Source: Lactifluus volemus (taxonomy: Eukaryota > Basidiomycota > Agaricomycetes > Russulales > Russulaceae). Taken from it: DNA of 64,000 nucleotides. Under the pieces are notes generated by a model. The model searched no databases. It was not told the origin of the DNA and was given only the letters and a program-made list of their open reading frames with translations. Shown piece after piece: positions 1-10,484 of this stretch. A program made the position numbers and the translations under genes. How positions within the stretch are numbered: the stretch's first letter is position 1; each line of letters opens with the position of its first letter. The DNA is taken from positions 62,001-126,000 of the forward strand of contig WTXI01000055.1 in the NCBI GenBank assembly GCA_022376515.1, read 5' to 3'.

Positions 1-1035
1 GTCAGAGACATCGAACAGCCGAGATCACACGAATCTAAAGATCATTGCAAAAAGAGGAGATTTTGTCGGAATGCGTACCATCATGAATGTGAGGCACTGC
101 CAGATACTAAGTAAAAAAGGTGTCAGTCCGAGAAGCACAGAGTGGAGTTGTATAAGGGGGCGCGCGGTCGTTCCCACACCAATGTGACACAACGTCACCC
201 TCGGCACAGCGACGCCTTCAGTTCGGGCTCCTCTCTGTGAAACTTGCCCGAGTCGAGGAGGAGCCCGAGAGCGTCCTCGCACCGACAGCAATCACCGCGG
301 CGACGAGACGAGGATCTGGGCCTGGTTCGGTATGGACCACCGCTGAGATTCGGGAGTGCATACCGGACATGCTGCGCAATAAGAGGTACGTATTTCTGGC
401 ATTTTCACAAAGTGGCACTCACCATCGGGACAATAGGAAACTGAGCGGCGCGGCCTCAAGACTGTGGGATGATGTCATTGGGTGACTAACAAAATCTATT
501 GTGAAAAGTATACAGTAGGGACAACCCGACGCGAGAAGCAACTGAAAATTCTATAGTCAAGGGGATAGATGGGATATGGAAATAGGCACTCAAGAGATGG
601 GAGGGGAGGGATTTCGCGTGAAGCTATTGTGAGTTTTGGCGATCTACTTGAAAGTCAGAAGCAAGCTTAAAGTTCCTTGTGTGCTTTCTTGGCGGGTATG
701 TGACGTTCGGATTAAATCATGTCGGTGAACGGCCTTGGCGGCATCAATCAAACGCATGTAATTAAGATGGGAAGACGCGGAGCACCCCTCAAATTTAAGA
801 GCGATAGAATACGAGACGTGAATATACAAGCCAAAGCGCAAGCGCTACCAGTAAGGTCCACGCGAGCGAGGCACGCACCATAACTCCATCGCGGAGCACC
901 TTGAACGGGAAGCCCTCAGCTCGATGACGAAGGTCTGGCCGAGACGACGAGCGTGGGAACGAGTGGGGAGGAAGAACCCCCCGGGCCGGAAGATAACTGG
1001 GGTATACCACGTGTCCGTTTTGAGAGCGAGCTGTG
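1..1035 (-). pseudogene. Decayed copy 1 of the OPI3/PEMT locus
   Basis: On the minus strand this stretch is collinear with the intact phospholipid methyltransferase gene and its 3' flank at about 8725-9700. The shared flank (about 85-600) carries no recognisable gene. The coding remnant lies at about 644-985. It keeps the segment equivalent to 'EGFPFNVLRD' and the later 'ALKFEG', but the middle of that exon (PMYVGST.. segment) is missing, joining RD almost directly to the next donor site. No N-terminal exons are seen. Homology fades around 985, and a LINE is inserted just beyond, at 1048. The deletion rules out a working enzyme. Confidence 0.8.
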
Positions 1036-3804
1036 AAGCACATATCGACGCGCCAACGCCTCATCCCAGCTTTGATGACGGCGGCCGGCTTGTCAGACCA
1101 ACCAGACCACATGGCCACTGCCCTAAGCCAACGCTTCTTCAACCCGCTACCCTCAATTGTCCCAGAGATCTTCCCGGACGACCCACCCCATGCAGAGCCC
1201 CGCCCACATGCTCCCGTTACCATTACGGAGATCGCAGACGCGCTGGGCCCCACAAGCAACAAGTCAGCCCCAGGCCCGTCAGGGCACAACTACAAACTTG
1301 TTAAGTGGGCTTTCGCTGCATCCCCAGAGCGTTTTCAAGCTCTGTTTGAAGCATGCCTACAGGTTGGACACCACCCGCTACATTGGAAATCAGCCACAAT
1401 TGCCGTCGTTCCCAAACCGGGCAAGGAGAACTACAGTCTCCCGAAATGCTACCGCCCAGTGGCCCTCCTTGAGTGTTTAGGGAAGCTCTTGGAGAAGGTA
1501 GTCGCGAAACGACTCACCCACGATATCACCGCCTTAGGCCTCATTCCCACCACCCAATTTGGGGCACGTCCGTTCTCCTCCACGATCGACGCGGGCCTCT
1601 GCCTCACCCACGACGTAGAGATGGCACACGCTCTGGGAGGGGTGTGCGGCACTCTGTTATTTGACATCCAGGGATTCTTCGACAATGTCAACCATGCAAG
1701 ACTCTCAGCCCTAGTCCGCTCACTCGGCTTCTCCCCGCAAATCTGCAAATGGACGTCGTCCTTTCTCCGGGACAGGACTGTTCGTTTACGGTTTAACAAT
1801 TACTCCTCGGAGGACATCGAGCTGGAGATGGGCACGCCGCAAGGCTCCCCCATCTCCCCTATCTTGGCTATTATCTATGCCTCCCCGCTACTTCACCTGG
1901 CTAGATCTTGGGCTAATGCTACCTTCCTCATGTACATTGACGATGGCAACATCTTCGCCAGAGCACCCACATACCACATCCTGGCTCAGAGACTCAAAGA
2001 CTGCTACACGGCTTGTCACACCTGGTGCCAGATGGCAGGGCTGACCATTGAACCAGAGAAAACGGAGGTTCTCTTTTTCTCCCGCCGCCGCGCCAACCCA
2101 ATCACCCACGGGGATCGCCCCGTCTCAGTGCTACTCCCAGATCGGGCGCCCAACACTTCGTACTCGGTCGCGGCTTCGGATCATGTTCGCTACCTAGGGC
2201 TACACTTCGACCACAAGCTCTCTTGGGACAAACACATCTCTGTAGTTGCTTCTAGGACAAAAAGCTCGCTTAAGGCGCTCCAGCTTCTAGGCAACTCCGT
2301 GAGAGGACTCAACCATGGCAGCTGGCGTCTCGCCTTCAATGCGATTTGCATTCCAGCGCTAACTTACGGTGCCCCCATTTGGTTCAGGGGTCAACAGAAA
2401 CACATCAAGACGCTCCAAACAGTACAAAACGCAGCTGTTGGGATCATCACAGGCGCTTTCAGAAGCACACCCCGAGAACCACTACACCAACTGATAGTCA
2501 TCCCGCCAATCCATATCCGGTTACAGAGACTAGCTACCCAAGCCGCGATACGTTTACTCACCCTTCCAAAGAGCTCCCCAGTCCTCCAAAGACTAGGCCC
2601 ACCTTGGTGCTCGGTGGAGGGCAGCGGCGTCCCGCTTCCTTACCCGATGCCGGCACGATTACCCGACACTTGCATCCGCAGGCTCAGCTCCCACGTCCCA
2701 ACAGAGAGCCGGCTACCACCTTGCCTTGATCACCCCCCCTGGAAAAGGTGTACACCCCCAGCAGACCGTTTTACGATCACTCACAACCCGTGCAAGGGCG
2801 AGGACCGTAAACGCTTGACCAACATGATCTCCAGGGCCCACTACGGCCGGAAGGACCAGATCCTGGTCTACTGCCGTGGCTTAGGGCCCAACCCAGCACA
2901 AACATCCCCTTTGTGGATGGGCACAGCGATCGGTTACAGGAATGGGAGGGAAACAACTTCCCACAACCCCATCCTCGGCCAGAACGCCTCACACAGGGAC
3001 GCAGCGTTCGCGGCACTCGCAGCTGCGGCGGAGCTGGCTAGAGATATGCTTGCCGTCTCCCACTCCCCGTCAGTCATCTTATACACAGCTGACCAACATA
3101 TTATTCCATGGTGCCAGGCCACCATTAGGCACGACAACGCTGCGGCATGCAAAGTGGTGTGTGACACCATTGCCGACATCCTCGACACGTACCCCACAAC
3201 CTCGATAGCTATCCGCTGGGTCCCGGGCACGGCTAGCTTCGCCCCTTTACAGCGCCTCCAGCAAACAGCGATGGAGACCGCAACCAACGCCCAGCCCCCA
3301 GCCCACAACGCCCCTCTCACGATCGCAGCCCTCCGCACCAAGACCAAGCACGACGCCCTCGCGAAATGGGAACAAGTCTGGCTCAGAGACCCCCGCCGCA
3401 ACCCCGCGTACCGGGCCCTACACCACCCACCATCGGGCGATCCCCCAGAGTTCATGACAGGGATTGCCGGTTTTGCTCGACCGGTATTTTGTACTGCTAT
3501 TAGACTCCTTACTGAGCACGCTTTCACAGGGGAATACAACGCCAGACATCGGCCAAGGGCCCCTGACCCTCACGACTGTCTTTGTGGACAGGCGGCCCTT
3601 CAGACCCCGCTCCACGTTATCTGCAACTGCCCCCTCTTCACAGGGGCGCGTGAACGATTCCTCAGACCAGTAGCCCCTAACCTTTCACCCAACATCATAT
3701 TCGGGACCGAAGCGGGCGGCGCAGCCCTCGCGAAATTCATCGAAGAGACACAAGCGTGTGTCCGACCCCGGAGACATGCCGCCTTACCAGAAGACTTTGG
3801 CTGA
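1033..3804 (+). CDS. LINE ORF2 remnant: reverse transcriptase, RNase H-like, zinc knuckle
   Basis: The frame stays open for about 920 codons. Its first codons (to about 1048) come from flanking DNA, and there is no true start codon for the element. The fingers/palm region has the motif 'CYRPVALLECLGKLLEK' (about residues 145-162), an LLFDIQGFFDNVNH block, 'GTPQGSPISP' and the catalytic 'YIDD' near residue 300 in place of the commoner FADD. Residues about 615-760 resemble a LINE RNase H domain, but the usual acidic residues are changed: VYC instead of YTD, DAAFAAL instead of DAE.., and no GNExAD. A CxC..H..C knuckle lies near residue 865 ('CLCGQAALQTPLHVICNC'). The apurinic endonuclease domain is missing by truncation. 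Reverse transcription activity is possible in principle, autonomous movement is not. Confidence 0.9.
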   Translation: MKHISTRQRLIPALMTAAGLSDQPDHMATALSQRFFNPLPSIVPEIFPDDPPHAEPRPHAPVTITEIADALGPTSNKSAPGPSGHNYKLVKWAFAASPERFQALFEACLQVGHHPLHWKSATIAVVPKPGKENYSLPKCYRPVALLECLGKLLEKVVAKRLTHDITALGLIPTTQFGARPFSSTIDAGLCLTHDVEMAHALGGVCGTLLFDIQGFFDNVNHARLSALVRSLGFSPQICKWTSSFLRDRTVRLRFNNYSSEDIELEMGTPQGSPISPILAIIYASPLLHLARSWANATFLMYIDDGNIFARAPTYHILAQRLKDCYTACHTWCQMAGLTIEPEKTEVLFFSRRRANPITHGDRPVSVLLPDRAPNTSYSVAASDHVRYLGLHFDHKLSWDKHISVVASRTKSSLKALQLLGNSVRGLNHGSWRLAFNAICIPALTYGAPIWFRGQQKHIKTLQTVQNAAVGIITGAFRSTPREPLHQLIVIPPIHIRLQRLATQAAIRLLTLPKSSPVLQRLGPPWCSVEGSGVPLPYPMPARLPDTCIRRLSSHVPTESRLPPCLDHPPWKRCTPPADRFTITHNPCKGEDRKRLTNMISRAHYGRKDQILVYCRGLGPNPAQTSPLWMGTAIGYRNGRETTSHNPILGQNASHRDAAFAALAAAAELARDMLAVSHSPSVILYTADQHIIPWCQATIRHDNAAACKVVCDTIADILDTYPTTSIAIRWVPGTASFAPLQRLQQTAMETATNAQPPAHNAPLTIAALRTKTKHDALAKWEQVWLRDPRRNPAYRALHHPPSGDPPEFMTGIAGFARPVFCTAIRLLTEHAFTGEYNARHRPRAPDPHDCLCGQAALQTPLHVICNCPLFTGARERFLRPVAPNLSPNIIFGTEAGGAALAKFIEETQACVRPRRHAALPEDFG
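1036..1048. repeat. LINE target-site duplication, left copy
   Basis: The 13-bp word aagcacatatcga is repeated exactly at 3995-4007, immediately after the poly-A tract. Its first two A residues on the right overlap the poly-A, so the unambiguous length is 11-13 bp. Confidence 0.9.
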
Positions 3805-3996
3805 GCGCCGTGGGCGATCGCCGGCCCAGATACTCTTCCTTCCACCCCCCACACACATCCACCCTTTACATACATTGTACCCCCCCCGACACCAGGTCGC
3901 TTAGTTAGGTAGATAGCATACGCGGCCAAGCGCGTCTTTGTTCCATGTAAACATGCAGCGCTATATAAATGCTGATTCAAAAAAAAAAAAAAAAAA
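1049..3996 (+). mobile_element. 5'-truncated non-LTR retrotransposon (LINE)
   Basis: The element has an ORF with reverse transcriptase, RNase H-like and CCHC zinc-knuckle regions. A short 3' UTR and an 18-nt poly-A tract (3979-3996) follow. It is flanked by a perfect 13-bp direct repeat (1036-1048 and 3995-4007), the expected signature of target-primed reverse transcription. The 5' end starts inside the coding sequence, so ORF1 and the endonuclease domain are absent. It sits in a decayed copy of the methyltransferase locus. The long open frame and exact target duplication suggest a fairly recent insertion that was dead on arrival. Confidence 0.92.
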
Positions 3997-4007
3997 GCAC
4001 ATATCGA
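3995..4007. repeat. LINE target-site duplication, right copy
   Basis: Exact repeat of 1036-1048 at the 3' end of the element. Removing 1049-4007 restores a plausible uninterrupted pre-insertion sequence. Confidence 0.9.
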
Positions 4008-6229
4008 GCTCGTGCTCAAGCTTATTCCCACAAGAAATATCAATTTAAGAAACTCCCAGCTATGTAATAATATCAAAATATAAATAATTCCCTAAGAACT
4101 CCGCAGAAAGCACATGCCAGGATTCCCATTTCCCAACATGTCATATATATCCCGTGAAGCCTGAGATTCCGACAGACACCCCAATATACGTGACGAAGCA
4201 CGCCATCGTCAATCGTGTTCGTTGGGAAGGGATATGGTCGTGCATAAATAGGGCCATTGAAAACGTAGTTAATACATAGAAACAATAACATCTTCCCTCA
4301 GCACCGTCGAAATATGTAACACAATCCGCGTAGAAAGGACACTGTGTAACACCGCCTGCAACCTAATACAAAGAATTCCTGAGTACAGTTACGTGGGGCT
4401 CTCATCACTGATCAACTCACTCACTGCCCCCTGACCGTATTTGTGGATCCTTCGAACACACGTCCATCAGTAACGCTGTTCTGTGATGGCCAAGGCTAGA
4501 CTTACAGAGGTTTGCAGCACTAGTCCGATATTGAGAAACCCAATAACTACATGTAATATGTTGCTATAAGGCCATGAGAACCTGGATAGGCAGTTAAACT
4601 CACGGATAATGAACACAAAGTATATGGCCCCTAGCCAAGACCGTCAGCCGACTAATCAGAATTTAAAACCGAACAGCCAAAACATGATACCATCGATCCA
4701 AAGTACGTCCAGCAACTTTGATCTCAGGTGTCTCGATGTCGAATTACGGAAAGGTACTGCTTTGTACACTGTCAAGACCAACATACCTGTTGTGTGTCAG
4801 GAGGCACAATAGGGACACCAGGGGATCAGACGAACCAGCTTCGAATAGCATTATGAAAAGATATTCTACAACCCATATACGCCCGACGGCACCTATGAAA
4901 ATTTCACATGGCTTCATGCCCTCGATCGGAATACCAGATGGAAACTCTGTCAGAATGTGCCAATAAGCGGGCCGATTCGAATCGTCAAGTTGCTGGAAGA
5001 GTGAAACCGGACGACTTACGGGCAGACGTGGTAGAAAGATCGACTACTTCTAGCACAACTCCTGGGATTGTGCAGACCTCAGACCATCTAAGTGAGTTGA
5101 GAAATAAGAGGTGTTAAGGACTGCCACCGTACCAACAAGAAAACAATTAGGGATATTAGCATCCGCCTGCTCCTTCCCCACATAGCCCAGGTCCTCATCA
5201 TGATAACGACTAGTTGGTTAAGCGGTCGAGTATCAGCAGCATCGTGTGAGATGTACTCACGCTCTGCAGCTAGCATAGTGACGCCTCGTAGAAATTCCTT
5301 AGTCTTGTCCTTCATGACCCCGGGCTAGCCCCGATTATCATCAGTGGATTGGGGTGCCTGCGAGTCAACTTAGACAGCCGCACCGGAAGGAAACTTAAAA
5401 TGGCATTTGCAAGCGCTGCGTATCGCGCAAATACGAATAGGATGTGGATACAGGTGATTCTGCCTCGGCGCCAGAGGAAATTCAACTGCCTCAGAGGTGA
5501 GTCGTGGAATGTTCCGTTGGTGAGCAGAGATGCGCACTTCATCATCGATGGTCAACAGCCAGTCAAAAAACTACCAACAGAGGGCTGGCTTAGCTCCCCT
5601 CGGAAATCTCTCAAAACGTGCGACTTACGATGAGCGCCCCGCTTGCGTCTGATCATCACAGATTTTGTTGAAGCGCGCAGGCGGCGCGCACATACGTAGT
5701 CAGCATCGTATATCCGACAAGAGCACAGGGGATTTGTACCTGCAAGATCCTAAAAACCATCAAAAGATGGGTGGAAATGAATGGTGTCAGCACTCTATTT
5801 TCGCACAATTGCGATCCATGGTTCACAGTACGCACCGAAGAAAGCCGCCAATTTGAAAGGCATAGAGCCACGCGGTCTACCGTGACGACAGCTGCGAGGT
5901 CACTGTCACTCCAGCTGGACATCGGGACAGTGCACCACGCCAAAATGCACCACGCGGCGTGGGTGTTTGTAGAGGGAAGGTTCCAGTACAGAAGTAGCTT
6001 TAATAGCAAGAGCGTAACACCAAAACAGGATAGGGGTTGTCGTGGTATATATAGATGGCGGCCGGGACAATGATGATGGGTGCGCGGCGGTGAGAGGTCG
6101 TAACAATGATGGTAGTGCGGCGGTGAAAGGTCGTAACAATGATGCCATACAATGAGAGCGGATGAACCATTGCTGGACATATCGCCACTATACAGAAACT
6201 GGATGTTCCGAGCATCAATCCGTGGGACT
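4008..6229. other. No gene recognised
   Basis: About 2.2 kb with only short, compositionally unremarkable open frames and no recognisable protein motif, RNA or repeat, apart from the small duplication at 6080-6144. It may be decayed sequence. Confidence 0.5.
6080..6144. repeat. Two-unit tandem repeat, about 32 bp
   Basis: Two adjacent units share the core gcggcggtga-a-aggtcgtaacaatgatg, with a few differences. No coding context is evident. Confidence 0.7.
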
Positions 6230-6870
6230 CGGACTCTGGCAAGCACGCCCGATCTGTGACCAGGCGCGCGATCGTTACCCACACCAATTGCCCTCTGCAC
6301 AGCGACACCTTCAGCTCGGGCTCACCGCTGAGATTTGGGAGTGCGTACCGGTCATGCTGCGCAACAAGGGAAACGTACCCCCTAAAGAGGTACGTATTCT
6401 GGCGTTTTCACAAAGCGGTACCAATCATCCGGACAATAGGAAGCTGAGCGGCGCTGCGTCAAGATTGTGGGATGACGTTATTGGGTAACTACGAAAAGTC
6501 TACAGTAGGGACAACCCGATGCGAGAAGCAACTGCAAATTCTATAGTCAAGGATAGATGGGATATGGCGATGCTCAAGAGATGGGAGGGGAAGCATTTTT
6601 TTTTGGCGTGAAGCTATTGCAAGTTTTGGCGATTTACTTGAAAGTCCAGAGCAAGCTCAAAGCTCCTTGTATGCTTTCTTGGCGGGTGTTTGACGTTTGG
6701 AGTAGATAAGACCGTGCCCGTGATGCCAAGCGCCCAGGTGGAGGTCATGACGAAGGTGTGGCCGAGGATGAAGAGCACCGTAGGAACGACCTCATCGAGC
6801 GGGGAGAGGAGAATCATGATATCGGGGTGCAGCACAGATCCACTCGTCACGTGCACATACAAACAAGTGC
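6230..6870 (-). pseudogene. Decayed copy 2 of the OPI3/PEMT locus
   Basis: Collinear with the intact methyltransferase locus at 9233-10069 and with its 3' flank. On the minus strand it retains 'VLFILGHTFVMTSTWALGITGT' (about 6690-6780), corresponding to the second transmembrane region, and the C-terminal SKRQ-type exon near 6665-6700. The central AdoMet-binding and catalytic segments are absent. The shared flank (tctacagtagggacaaccc.., about 6500) is the same one found at about 510 and 9080. A partial duplicate with no coding capacity. Confidence 0.75.
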
Positions 6871-8724
6871 AAGCAAGGTGGCCGAGAAGGCCGGCATTCT
6901 ATCAGGCTACCTAGGAAAGTACAGAACGAATCCCGACGTTTGCAGTGTCACGGTCGCGCCCCGTCGGTTTTGTGCCCGGCTTGTTGGCTCCGGCTTGTCT
7001 CTGGGAACAGGGGCAGGGTACTAGCCACTGCAGGCTGGGCCAACTTGAATTGAAAGCCACTGGCATGGTGGAGCTCGTCTGCCACCTCAAGCCTCTGGCA
7101 TAGGTTGGAACGATGATCTCTTGGTCTTTGAATATAGGCAATGCCAACTGTTTCAGTGAGCGCAGTGGCGGTGCCAGTGGCAGTAATCCAGAAGAACTTA
7201 GAACTAACACGACCCCATGCCAGTGCCAACTCGCTTGCAGCCGAACATCCCACAGAAGCTCACCTCCCTGCAGCAGCTGGTATCTATTTCCATGTATCAG
7301 GTGCCCCAGATACCTCATAGATGGTGCAGAGAAATGCGGTGGGCATCTTGTATGCCTCTTTCTGCAGTTGTTACTGCTAAAGCTGTAGGCACGCCCGGCC
7401 TTTGACGCCCGCCTCGCTCTACTTTCGCGTCCCACTGATGGACCGACTCGCATTCAACTTCGAAGCGGACTGGTACATATTGTCTCTGTGACGACGGCAG
7501 CCTGAGGGCAGCTGCAGTTAGTCGTAATCAGGGTCAACAGACGGACAGAAACGTCGCGATCACGCTGCGCTGGTAGTTTGAATGCGGACTCGGGGATGTT
7601 GAGAGGCCCAGGGTGGTGAAATTGGAGGCGCTGCTGCTGACTCTGGGTGGATGTAGATACAGAACCGACGGGAACGATGATGGTGATGATGGGCTGTTCC
7701 AGGTCGACGCACGACCCAATTGGATTGAGTCGCTTGCACATCCGAGGTTACTTCTCACTCACTCACCTCTCCGGCAGCTTCTTAAGCACATCTTCTCTAC
7801 TCCCCATCCCCACACGGGGAAATCTTGGGTTCACCGATTGCAATTTTTTTTGTCCTTCTGGCCTCGAGATACGGTTGTTTGTAGCAAACTTTTTTTTAAT
7901 TTTTCAATGTTAGGTAATACAATTTCGTTTGCAGTATGTTCACCTTTTGAGAGTTTACTAATATCACCGAAAGTTAATCAGAAGTTGATCTAAATCGCGG
8001 CATTGTTGTGATGACGCATCGCCAGTGATAAGATATCGATGATATATATGATAGAATCAAGCTGCGGTCCTCTTCCGCCGAGCCGAGGACACACTGGTAT
8101 CACTCTCCGAGTCACAAACCTGTGTTGTGATCCACTGCGCCCAGTGTGTGCACCCCCTCTAAGAATAAGCGCTCAGACATCCATAACTTCGTCAGTCTAA
8201 CCAATGTCTTCCACAACCGTGACATCACAATGCAAACAGAGATAGCAGAGTCTGGAACACCGTAACACAGACTCAGGCTACTAGTAAGTCCTAGAAGCCG
8301 AGTGCATCTAAACACGCAGAAAAAAGGGCTGCCAGTGCTTGAGACCTGCTTGTTGTTTCATTGGCCACGGCATTCTTCATACACCTCGACCGAAAGAAGT
8401 TGATTGCGGCGTGTCCCTAGCACTAGTACTATTTCAGGCTTTGCATAACAAGGCCTGAAAAGGGAACATGACCCTTATCACTCCACGAATTGGCGTTAGT
8501 TGCGACGAGACGGCATTGTCAAACCAAGCCTGTTCAAGCGGTTTCGAACTGGTCCGTGCTGTATGTCAGCCCTTTTCAACACACGTACGAGGCCCGCGCG
8601 GGGGAGCCATGTTCAACCATCCACATGTACAGGTTATCGGCCCAGCGACTCACTTGGGGTGGCATCTCCGCCACCACAGCTGCTGCCCAGCATGGGCCCG
8701 CTTAGCCGATAACTGAGGTGACAC
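6871..8724. other. No gene recognised
   Basis: Open frames exist on both strands at 6911-7453 and 7613-7993. None shows a conserved motif, and the codon composition does not favour one strand. No RNA gene or repeat was seen. Confidence 0.45.
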
Positions 8725-9232
8725 CATCATGAATGTGAGGCACTGCCAGATTCTAAGTAAAAAAGGAAGCGTCAGTCCGAGAGGCACAAAGTAGTGTTGT
8801 GAAAGTGGCCAGGGGCAAGCACGCCCAACTGTGACGGGGCGCGCGATCGTTACCCACAACAATGTGACACCATGTTACTCTACGCCTTCAGTTCGGGTTC
8901 CTCTCTGGTGAAACTTGGCTGACCCAAGGAGTAGCCCGGGAGTGTCCTCGCACGAACGTAGTCCCTAAACAGGTTCACAAAGTGGCCCCCATCGTCCGGA
9001 CAATAGGAAACTGAGTGGCGCGGCGTCAAGATTGTGGGATGATGTCATTGAGTGACTACAAAATCTATGTTGAAAAGTCTACAGTAGGGACAACCCGACG
9101 CGAGAAGCAACTGCAAATTCTATAGTCAAGGATAGATGGGATATGGCAATAGGCACTCAAGAGATGGAAGGGAGGGATTTTGCGTGAAGCTGTTGCGATT
9201 TTTGGTGATTTACTTGAAAGCCAGAAGCAAGT
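8725..9232. repeat. Duplicated 3' flank of the methyltransferase gene
   Basis: This sequence recurs at about 85-660 and in part at 6230-6660, with about one difference per 10-15 bases by eye. It lies downstream of the intact methyltransferase, so the unit that was copied included gene plus flank. Confidence 0.8.
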
Positions 9233-10069
9233 TCAAAGTTCCTTGTGTGCTTTCTTGGCGGGTATTTGACGTTTGGAGTAAATCATGTCGGTGAACGGCC
9301 TTGGCGACATCAGTTAAACGCATGCAATTAAGATAGGAAGACGGGGCCCACCCCTCAAACTTAAGAGCTATAGTATACGCTACGTGCACGTACAGGGTGA
9401 TGAGCAAGCCCACGGGGCGCTCATACCTGTCGAAGTGTCAGCGCCTACCCAGTAAAATCCACGCGAGCGAGGCACGCACCATAACGCCGTCGCGGCAAAG
9501 CACATCGTGCTGCCGACGTACATGGGGTCACGGAGCACGTTGAACGGGAAGCCCTCGACTCGATGATCCATGAGGATACCGAAATAGTCACCGAGGAACG
9601 TGCCGGTGATGCCAAGCGCCCAGGTGGAGGTCACGACGAAGGTTTGGCCGAGGATGAAGAGCACCGCGGGTACGAGCGTATCGAGCGGGGAGGGGAGAAT
9701 TCGCGCAGACGGTTGTTCTAGGAGGGCGCTCAGGTAGCTGTGGACGTATCGGTTGAGTCGGCCGATTGAGTATAGAAAAACAGAGAAGGGGGTAGGTAAC
9801 GCACAGGTGGTCGCGCAGTATCCCCGCGCTGAAAATGCATAGGGCGAGGAAGTAACAGCCTAGATACGCGTTTCCGCCGAAAAGACGAGTGATGGTTTTG
9901 TTGTGGTATTCTGGCACATCATCCGTTCAGGTCAGGCAAGACGGAGGGTGAGGTCGCTTTGCTCACCATGTCTCGCTACGATGTTCCACGCCGTAGGGTT
10001 GAACGTTATGGATACTAGAGAAAGGTATAGGGACGTCTTGGACACGTCAAGAAGAGCACTCAGAGACAT
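9233..10069 (-). CDS. OPI3: Phosphatidyl-N-methylethanolamine N-methyltransferase (OPI3/PEMT-like)
   Basis: This small ER-membrane enzyme carries out the last AdoMet-dependent methylations of phosphatidylethanolamine to phosphatidylcholine. Exon 1 starts at 10069 (MSLSALLDVSKTS..) and reaches 'FNPTAWNIVAR'. Exon 2 gives EYHNKTITRLFGGNAYLGCY and ends in 'GILRDHL'. Exon 3 carries the membrane segments and the family signature 'FPFNVLRDPMYVGST'. Exon 4 has 'YVHVAYTIALKFEG', and the last exon gives PFTDMIYSKRQIP and a basic tail ending at 9233. Four GT..AG introns rejoin in frame to about 210 residues, the length of yeast Opi3. Two broken copies lie to its left. I see no break in this one, so I call it the functional parent. 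Confidence 0.88.
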
Positions 10070-10484
10070 GGTCAGTGGAAAGACAGTGACGGGTGGTGGG
10101 ACAGAGCCACGACTCGGAGACGTGGCTCGCTCGTATGAAAATTTACGTACTATTCAGCCACATTAACACGCAGTGCCATTCCACTCGGCACTGCAATGTG
10201 TTCTACAGTTGCATCTGAGCGAGTACGTCGTAACCCGGCGATCATAAACTTATTCAGGACACAGAGCCCGAACCTCAGGCTTGTCCTGGTCCCCGTGGTA
10301 TACAGTAGCATACATACCCCGACAGTTACTAACAGACCATCTACTGAACTTATCGATTTCCAACACCGGTGCGACACTATGACTCTACGTCCTCCGCGTC
10401 CAATTGAATGTAGTCTACGTATCCGACTGGACTAGAAGTACGCCATCAACTGATCAATACATTGGTTGAAGCAAGCAACGGGAC
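10070..10484. other. Intergenic, no gene recognised
   Basis: About 415 bp between the 5' end of the methyltransferase gene and the 3' end of the next minus-strand gene. It should hold the methyltransferase promoter. No clear motif was identified. Confidence 0.5.

Noticed and set aside
795..1289. Open frame of about 164 codons on the minus strand
   Set aside because: It crosses the LINE boundary at 1049, joining methyltransferase remnant to antisense LINE sequence. Only its last part (EGFPFKVLRD) is genuine homology.
2934..3539. 201-codon minus-strand frame inside the LINE
   Set aside because: Antisense shadow of the reverse-transcriptase frame; GC-rich codon bias keeps it open and there is no motif.
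5656..6300. 214-codon minus-strand frame with HHCYDLSPPHYHHCYDLSPP
   Set aside because: The apparent peptide repeat is simply the 32-bp DNA duplication at 6080-6144 read through; no family match.
6911..7453. 180-codon minus-strand frame
   Set aside because: No recognisable domain, overlapping frames of similar length on both strands, and Ser/Arg/Pro-rich composition typical of chance frames.
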